From CAZBGL01 sp964491375 (GTDB lineage Bacteria > Desulfobacterota > Deferrisomatia > Deferrisomatales > Deferrisomataceae), in contig CAZBGL010000105.1 of the NCBI GenBank assembly GCA_964491375.1, positions 1-6,369 of the forward strand: 6,369 bases of DNA, read 5' to 3'. Below the pieces are notes generated by a model. The model was given only the letters and a program-made list of their open reading frames with translations. It did no database searches and was not told the DNA's origin. Shown one piece after another: positions 1-6,369 of the stretch (the stretch's first letter is position 1; every line of letters begins with the position of its first letter). Both the position numbers and the translations under genes were made by a program.

Positions 1-653
1 GGCCGGACCCCTGCGGCCGAGGCCACTTCCCACGCGGCCGACACCTCGCCCACCTGGCAGGCCACGTGCGCGTCCGACGCGAGGCATATGGGCGCACCGG
101 TGCGGGCCGCCTCGGCCGCGATGGCGGAGCACGTCTCCAGGCTGCCCTTGCGCGCCACGGTGAACGAGGCGTTGTTGATCTCCAGGGCCACCCCGTGTTC
201 CTTTGCGGCCCGCACCAGGGCGGGCACGTCCACCGGGAACGCGGGGTTGCCGGGGTGGGCCAGCACCCGGACCTTGGGACGGGACATGGCCGCCACCAGG
301 GCCCGGGTGTTCTTCTTGGGGCTGCCCGCCTTGAGCCCGCAGCCCTCGTGGAACCCCACGATCACGTAGTCGAGGCGGGCCAGGAGCTCCGGGGGCAGGT
401 CCAACTCGCCCTTGGGGCCCGTGAGGTTGGCCTCCACGCCCCGCAACAGCCACACCCCCTCCATGCGCCGGGGAAGGAACCGCATGGCCCCGAAATAGTA
501 CGGGTGGGGTCCGCCGGGCAGGGCCGGCCCGTGGTCCGCGATGCCCACGGCCCGCAGGCCCCGGGCCCGGGCCTCGCGGGCCACCTCGGCCACGGTGGAG
601 AAGCCGTGGCCGCTGGCCACGGTGTGAACGTGGAGGTCGGCCTGGATGCGCAT
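1..653 (-). CDS. YcdX-type PHP-domain metallophosphatase (C-terminus cut by window edge)
   Basis: Translation from the ATG at 653 gives 217 residues before the frame runs off the left edge. The product is a PHP (polymerase and histidinol phosphatase) protein, predicted to be a cytosolic trinuclear-metal phosphatase of the E. coli YcdX type; the physiological substrate of that family is unsettled. All expected metal ligands are visible: DLHVHT at 6-11 (H8, H10), H16, ADHGP at 39-43 (H41), RGVEAN at 71-76 (E74), GFHE at 100-103 (H102), AHPGNP at 132-137 (H133) and SDAH at 193-196 (D194, H196). LEINN at 157-161 is another family hallmark. YcdX has about 245 residues, so roughly 30 are missing, including the usual C-terminal helix. 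No Shine-Dalgarno sequence precedes the ATG. The frame stays open upstream, but the 51-bp gap contains no other in-frame start, and the motif DLHVHT five residues in supports this start. Family assignment is firm; exact function is inferred. Confidence 0.93.
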   Translation of the reverse strand, partial: MRIQADLHVHTVASGHGFSTVAEVAREARARGLRAVGIADHGPALPGGPHPYYFGAMRFLPRRMEGVWLLRGVEANLTGPKGELDLPPELLARLDYVIVGFHEGCGLKAGSPKKNTRALVAAMSRPKVRVLAHPGNPAFPVDVPALVRAAKEHGVALEINNASFTVARKGSLETCSAIAAEAARTGAPICLASDAHVACQVGEVSAAWEVASAAGVR

Positions 654-654
654 G

Positions 655-667
655 GGAGCGGATTGTA
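655..667 (-). promoter_or_regulatory. Possible -10 element for the PHP gene, very close to its ATG
   Basis: On the minus strand, TACAAT (662-667 read in reverse) matches the TATAAT consensus at five of six positions. It stands only 8 nt before the ATG at 653. Transcription starting the usual 6-7 nt downstream would begin at about 654-655, giving an essentially leaderless mRNA, which fits the absence of a Shine-Dalgarno sequence. The -35 region is poor: at a 17-bp spacer it reads TGGCCC, three of six matches. This is a suggestion from one short A/T-rich hexamer in an otherwise GC-rich gap, not a confident promoter. Confidence 0.35.
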
Positions 668-695
668 GTACGGTTACGGGCTTCGGGCCAGCCGC

Positions 696-701
696 AGGAG
701 G
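696..701 (+). promoter_or_regulatory. Ribosome binding site of dinG
   Basis: AGGAGG, a perfect Shine-Dalgarno core, ends 3 nt before the ATG at 705. It fixes the dinG start. It is the strongest ribosome binding site in the window, although the spacing is slightly short. No convincing plus-strand sigma-70 promoter and no E. coli-type LexA box (CTGT-N8-ACAG) is visible in the 51-bp gap 654-704, so dinG expression signals are either inside the PHP gene or of an unrecognised type. Confidence 0.75.
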
Positions 702-704
702 ATC

Positions 705-2618
705 ATGGACCTGGAACGCCTTTTCGCCGACGACGGTCCCCTGGCCCGGGCCATGCCCGGGTACCGGCTCCGACCGGCCCAACTGGAGATGGCCCGCCAG
801 GTAGCCTCGGTGCTCCGGGAAGGGGGCGTGCTCCTGGCGGAGGCCGGCACGGGCACGGGAAAGACCCTGGCGTACCTCGCGCCGGCCGTGCTCTCGGGCA
901 AGCGGGTCGTGGTGAGCACGGCCACCAAGACCCTCCAGGGCCAGATCCTGGAACGGGACGTCCCCCTCCTGGCCCGGGCCCTGGGACGGCCCGTGTCGGC
1001 CGTGCTGCTGAAGGGACGCCAGAACTACCTGTGCCTCCGGAGGTTCGAGAAGTTCCGGCTCCAGGGCCGGTTCGGTTTCGGATCCCTGGACGAGGCGTTC
1101 GAGCGCTGGGCCGGGGCCACGACCACCGGCGACCGGGCCGAACTGGAGGGCCTCCCCGACGACTACGCGCCCTGGAGGGAGGTGTGCTCCACCCGGGAGA
1201 CCTGCTGGGGGGCGCGCTGCCCCCGCGAGGCCGCCTGCCACTTCCTGAACCAGCGGCGCGAGGCCCAGAGGGCCCAGGTCCTGGTGGTCAACCACCACCT
1301 GTTCGTGGCCGACCTGGCCGTGCGGGCCGCTTCGTCCGCCGAGGTGCTGCCCCGGTACGAGGCCGTGGTGTTCGACGAGGCGCACCATCTGGAGGACGTG
1401 ACCGTGCACCACTTCGGCGTGCAGGTGGGGCCCCACAGGATCGCCGACCTCGTCCGCGACGCCCGTGCGGAGCTGGGCGGGCCCGGGGGCCCGGTGCCGG
1501 CGCCCCTGGAGAGGGCCCTGGCGGCGCTCCAGGAGGCGGCCGATGCGTTCTGGGAGGCGGTTCCCTTCCCCCAAGGGGAGGCGATCCGGCTGGCCTCGGA
1601 ACTCGAGGGCCGGGCCGGGGAGTCGCTGGCCCGGCTGCTCCAGGCCCTGGAGGCCCTGGACGCGCACCTCGTCCCCCGCCAGGCCGAGTCCCTGGAGGCC
1701 GAGACCCTCCTGCGCCGCGCCCGGGAACTGCACGCCGACCTGGCCCGGTTCGCAGAACCTCCCCTTCCCGACGAGGTACGCTGGATCGAGCCGCGCCCCC
1801 GGGGGGCGGTGCTCCGGGCCGCTCCGGTCGAGGCCGCTCCGGTCCTGCAGGAGGCCCTGTTCGCCCAGGGCCTGCCCGTGATCCTCACCTCGGCCACGCT
1901 GCGGGTGGGCGGGGAGTTCGCCTACCTGCGCGCCCGGCTCGGCGTCCCCCCGGAGGCCCGGGAACTCCAGGTGGACAGCCCCTTCGACCACCGCAAACAG
2001 GGGCTGCTCTACGTGCCCCGGGGGATTCCGGAGCCCAACAGCCCGGGGTTCGCCGACGCGGCGGCCGCGGAGATCCTCCGGATCCTGGACCTCAGCCGCG
2101 GCCGGGCCTTCTGCCTGTTCACCTCCCACCGGGTGCTCCGGACGGTGGCGGAGCGCCTGCGGGGGCGGGTGCGGTATCCGCTCCTGGTACAGGGCGAGCA
2201 GCCCCGCGAGGTCCTGCTGCGCCGGTTCCAGGACGAGGTGGAGTCCGTGCTGCTGGGGGCGCTGTCGTTCTGGGAGGGGGTGGACGTGCCGGGCGAGGCC
2301 CTGTCCGCCGTGATCATCGACCGGATTCCGTTCGCGAGCCCGGGCGACCCCGTGGTCCAGGCGCGCATCGAGCTCGTCCAGAGCCGCGGGGAGTCCCCCT
2401 TCCGGGCGTACCAGCTGCCGGCGGCGGCCATGGTGCTGCGACAGGGGGTGGGACGGCTCCTGCGCACCCCCCGGGACCGGGGCGTGGTGGCCGTGCTGGA
2501 TCGCAGGCTCCTGGAGCGGTCCTACGGTTCGTACCTGCTGGGGAGCCTTCCGCCGTTCCCCGTAACCCGCGAGCCTTCGGACGTGGCGCGGTTCCTGCGC
2601 GCCACGGGTGCCGCTTGA
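705..2618 (+). CDS. dinG: ATP-dependent DNA helicase of the DinG/YoaA family (XPD-like, Fe-S)
   Basis: This 637-residue protein is a superfamily 2 DNA helicase of the XPD/DinG group, enzymes that move 5'-3' on single-stranded DNA and unwind forks, D-loops and R-loops using ATP. Visible in order: Q-motif-like region near 21-30; Walker A AEAGTGTGKT at 45-54; motif Ia STATKTLQGQ at 71-80; four cysteines suited to a 4Fe-4S cluster (C110, C167, C172, C178) with a further cysteine at C161; VVNHHLF at 194-200; DEAH box 224-227; LTSATL at 394-399; LFTSHR at 471-476; SFWEGVDVPG at 521-530; and motif VI QGVGRLLR at 580-587. The helicase begins at once at the N-terminus, so the exonuclease domain of some Firmicutes DinG proteins is absent. 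Length is close to E. coli YoaA (about 636) and shorter than E. coli DinG (about 716); the choice between the two names is uncertain. The start is supported by AGGAGG just upstream. The stop codon lies inside the -35 element of the next promoter. Confidence 0.95.
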   Translation: MDLERLFADDGPLARAMPGYRLRPAQLEMARQVASVLREGGVLLAEAGTGTGKTLAYLAPAVLSGKRVVVSTATKTLQGQILERDVPLLARALGRPVSAVLLKGRQNYLCLRRFEKFRLQGRFGFGSLDEAFERWAGATTTGDRAELEGLPDDYAPWREVCSTRETCWGARCPREAACHFLNQRREAQRAQVLVVNHHLFVADLAVRAASSAEVLPRYEAVVFDEAHHLEDVTVHHFGVQVGPHRIADLVRDARAELGGPGGPVPAPLERALAALQEAADAFWEAVPFPQGEAIRLASELEGRAGESLARLLQALEALDAHLVPRQAESLEAETLLRRARELHADLARFAEPPLPDEVRWIEPRPRGAVLRAAPVEAAPVLQEALFAQGLPVILTSATLRVGGEFAYLRARLGVPPEARELQVDSPFDHRKQGLLYVPRGIPEPNSPGFADAAAAEILRILDLSRGRAFCLFTSHRVLRTVAERLRGRVRYPLLVQGEQPREVLLRRFQDEVESVLLGALSFWEGVDVPGEALSAVIIDRIPFASPGDPVVQARIELVQSRGESPFRAYQLPAAAMVLRQGVGRLLRTPRDRGVVAVLDRRLLERSYGSYLLGSLPPFPVTREPSDVARFLRATGAA

Positions 2619-2643
2619 CGGTCCCGGGGGGCGTGGCTATGAT
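2615..2643 (+). promoter_or_regulatory. Sigma-70-type promoter for hsp20-lon-thiL
   Basis: TTGACG (2615-2620) and TATGAT (2638-2643) each match the sigma-70 consensus at five of six positions and are separated by exactly 17 bp (2621-2637), the optimal spacing. The dinG stop codon TGA (2616-2618) lies within the -35 box. The predicted transcription start is about 2649-2650, giving a leader of about 27 nt before the hsp20 ATG that contains its GGAG ribosome binding site. In such GC-rich DNA this pairing is unlikely by chance. CTTGAC (2614-2619) also resembles a sigma-32 -35 box, but no matching CCCCAT-type -10 is present. I saw no CIRCE inverted repeat (TTAGCACTC-N9-GAGTGCTAA). Heat control is therefore not evident from sequence. 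Confidence 0.75.
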
Positions 2644-2666
2644 CCGCGACCGTGCCGAGATGCCGC

Positions 2667-2670
2667 GGAG
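2667..2670 (+). promoter_or_regulatory. Ribosome binding site deciding the hsp20 start
   Basis: GGAG lies 6 nt before the ATG at 2677, a standard spacing. A GTG at 2608 in the same frame would add 23 residues and overlap the end of dinG. It lies upstream of the predicted promoter, lacks a comparable binding site, and would add a proline- and glycine-rich stretch unlike an Hsp20 N-terminus. The ATG is therefore preferred. Confidence 0.7.
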
Positions 2671-2676
2671 CGATCC

Positions 2677-3117
2677 ATGAACCGACCACCCCGCGACCTC
2701 CTGGAACGGCTCCGGTTCTTCCACCGGGAGGTCGAGTCCCTGTTCCGCCGGCTGTTCCAGGACCAGCTCGCCCCGGGGCCCCTGGAGGGGCCTGCCGTCT
2801 TCCCCCTGGTGGACGTGGTGGAGCAGGAGGACGAGATCCTGGTGCGGGCGGACCTGCCCGGGGTCCGCAGGGACTCCCTCGAGCTGTACGGCGCGGCCAA
2901 CTTCCTGGTGGTGCGCGGGATCAAGCCCCCGCCCGGGCGCACCTGGAAGTACCTGCGGGTGGAACGGACGTTCGGCGCGTTCCAGAGGATGGTGGTGCTG
3001 CCGGCACCCGGGGACCCGTCCCGGGTCACGGCCCGGTTCGACCGGGGGGTCCTGGAGGTGCGCATCCCCAAGGTGAGCGAGCGGCGCCGCACGCACCGGC
3101 AAATCCCCATCGAGTGA
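2677..3117 (+). CDS. Small heat-shock protein, Hsp20/alpha-crystallin family
   Basis: The 146-residue product is a small heat-shock protein, an ATP-independent cytosolic holdase that forms oligomers and binds unfolding proteins until they are refolded or degraded. An amphipathic, arginine- and phenylalanine-rich N-terminal arm (about 5-30, with FFHREVESLFRRLF at 14-27) leads into the alpha-crystallin domain at about 42-132. The domain shows the opening strand segment FPLVDVVEQEDEILV at 42-56 with ADLPGV at 58-63, the ERTFGAFQR block at 96-104, and the terminal FDRGVLEVRIPK at 121-132 carrying the G-V-L signature (124-126). The C-terminal IPI at 143-145 is the classic I-x-I motif that docks into a neighbouring subunit. 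Length is typical of bacterial family members. It is probably first in an operon with lon, whose ATG begins 10 bp after its stop, and it has its own promoter overlapping the end of dinG. Family assignment is firm; clients are unknown. Confidence 0.94.
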   Translation: MNRPPRDLLERLRFFHREVESLFRRLFQDQLAPGPLEGPAVFPLVDVVEQEDEILVRADLPGVRRDSLELYGAANFLVVRGIKPPPGRTWKYLRVERTFGAFQRMVVLPAPGDPSRVTARFDRGVLEVRIPKVSERRRTHRQIPIE

Positions 3118-3118
3118 C

Positions 3119-3122
3119 GAGG
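3119..3122 (+). promoter_or_regulatory. Ribosome binding site of lon in the 10-bp hsp20-lon gap
   Basis: GAGG lies immediately after the hsp20 stop codon and 5 nt before the lon ATG at 3128. The 10-bp gap (3118-3127) has no room for a promoter or terminator, so lon is read from the hsp20 message, from an internal promoter within hsp20, or both. Confidence 0.65.
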
Positions 3123-3127
3123 CGTCC

Positions 3128-5526
<2,399 letters not shown>

Positions 5527-5530
<4 letters not shown>

Positions 5531-6369
5531 GGCTGGCCGACCGGGGGGAGTTCGCCCTGCTGGAGCGTCTGGGGCTCCTGCCCCCGCCGGGATCCGCGCC
5601 CGCTCCGGGCCGGAGCGGCGACGACGCGGCCGCGCTCCCGTGGGGATCCGGGTTCCTCCTGTTCACCTCCGACGCCCTCGTGGAGGGCGTCCACTTCCGC
5701 CGCGACCTCGTCTCGGCACGGGACCTCGGGTACAAGGCCCTGGCCGTGAACGCAAGCGACGTGGCCGCCATGGGCGGCACGCCCTGGTGCTTCACCGTGA
5801 GCCTGGTGGCGCCCGGCACCCTGGACGAGGGCTGGGTGGCGGGGCTGTACCGAGGGCTCGACGAGGCGGCCTCGCGGTTCGGGTGCCACCTGGCCGGGGG
5901 AGACACCGCGGGGGGCAGGGACGTGGTCGTCTCGGTGGCGCTCCTGGGCCGGGCGGAACGGCCGGTGTACCGCTCGGGCGCCCGGCCCGGCGACGACCTG
6001 TACGTGAGCGGATGGCCCGGGGAGAGCGCGGCCGGCCTGGCCCTGCTGGAGCGGGGGGGCCGGGGCGGACGCACCGTGGAACGGCACCTGCGGCCCGAGC
6101 CGCGGCTCGCCCTGGGGACGGCGCTCGCCCGAAGGGGGCTGGCCTCCGCCATGCTCGACGTCTCGGACGGGCTGCTCCAGGACCTGGGGCACCTGCTGCG
6201 CGCGAGCGCCGTGGCCGCCGAGGTGTGGACGGAGCGGATCCCCCTCTCCCCCGCCCTGAAAGAGGCCGCGCGCGTCGTTTCCGAGGATCCCCTGGACCTC
6301 GCCCTGACCGGGGGCGAGGACTACGAGCTCCTGTTCACCGCCCCCCCGGACCGCGCCCCCGACGTGGCG
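5527..6369 (+). CDS. thiL: Thiamine-monophosphate kinase ThiL (C-terminus cut by window edge)
   Basis: From a GTG at 5527 the frame stays open for 281 codons to the right edge; ThiL usually has about 320-340 residues, so some 40-60 are missing. ThiL phosphorylates thiamine phosphate with ATP to thiamine diphosphate, the active cofactor, in the cytosol. It belongs to the PurM/ThiL/SelD fold. Visible motifs: GDDAA at 31-35; TSDALVEGVHF at 47-57; LGYKALAVNASDVAAMGG at 67-84; GGDT at 124-127; RSGARPGDDLYVSG at 149-162 with GESAAGL at 165-171; LDVSDGLLQDLGHL at 210-223; and GGEDYELLFT at 262-271. The acidic residues of GDD, SD, GGDT and DVSD correspond to the family's magnesium-nucleotide ligands. 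The start codon shares GTGA with the lon stop, and only a weak AGG (5520-5522) precedes it, so translation is probably coupled to lon. No separate promoter is apparent. Related PurM-fold enzymes such as AIR synthase or SelD are excluded by TSDALVEGVHF and GGEDYELL. Confidence 0.95.

Noticed and set aside
66..668. A 200-codon plus-strand frame opposite the PHP gene
   Set aside because: The minus-strand reading has all metal-ligand motifs of a YcdX-type PHP protein; the plus-strand frame has no recognisable domain and a biased G/H/R/A composition.
1476..1506. GC-rich palindromic-looking stretch within dinG (GGGCCCGGGGGCCC-like)
   Set aside because: Runs of G and C make chance inverted repeats common in this DNA. 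It lies inside conserved coding sequence and has no U-tract, so it is not a terminator.
2614..2643. A sigma-32 heat-shock promoter before hsp20
   Set aside because: CTTGAC resembles the -35 element, but there is no CCCCAT-like -10 at the expected 13-15 bp; the sigma-70 reading fits far better.
2608..2676. GTG at 2608 as the hsp20 start, overlapping dinG
   Set aside because: It lies upstream of the predicted promoter, lacks a good ribosome binding site, and adds 23 residues unlike an Hsp20 N-terminus. The ATG at 2677 has GGAG at proper spacing.
1031..2680. A 549-codon plus-strand frame inside dinG
   Set aside because: Its product is almost entirely P, G, R and A, typical of an out-of-frame reading of high-GC coding DNA, while dinG in the other frame has every helicase motif in order.

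Overview
The window is very GC-rich (roughly 70% by eye, with third codon positions almost saturated in G/C) and almost entirely coding. It holds five protein-coding genes, two of them cut by the window edges, and no RNA genes, insertion sequences, CRISPR arrays or sizeable repeats. The proteins are ordinary bacterial families. Gene content and base composition suggest a high-GC Gram-negative bacterium, perhaps of the former Deltaproteobacteria (Desulfobacterota or Myxococcota type). That placement is a low-confidence impression, because nothing in the sequence fixes the taxonomy.

Layout: on the minus strand, 1-653 encodes most of a YcdX-type PHP-domain metallophosphatase whose C-terminus lies beyond the left edge. 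A 51-bp divergent gap (654-704) separates it from dinG on the plus strand (705-2618), an iron-sulfur XPD/DinG-family DNA helicase. A 58-bp gap follows, with a near-consensus sigma-70-type promoter whose -35 element overlaps the dinG stop codon. It leads into hsp20 (2677-3117, small heat-shock protein), lon (3128-5530, ATP-dependent protease LonA) and thiL (5527 to the right edge, thiamine-monophosphate kinase). Spacing is tight: 10 bp between hsp20 and lon, and a 4-bp overlap between lon and thiL. These three are very probably one transcript.

How the genes relate: Hsp20 and Lon form a plausible protein-quality-control pair, with the holdase keeping unfolding proteins soluble and Lon degrading those that cannot be rescued. 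DinG deals with DNA structures such as R-loops and stalled forks. ThiL performs the last step of thiamine diphosphate synthesis and appears to be a metabolic passenger on the proteostasis operon. The PHP phosphatase is transcribed away from the rest.

I found no evidence of a previously undescribed system. The points worth a second look are regulatory: the promoter before hsp20, the coupling of thiL to lon, and a possible leaderless start for the PHP gene. The long open frames on other strands and frames, including a very long one antisense to lon, look like by-products of the GC-rich codon usage.
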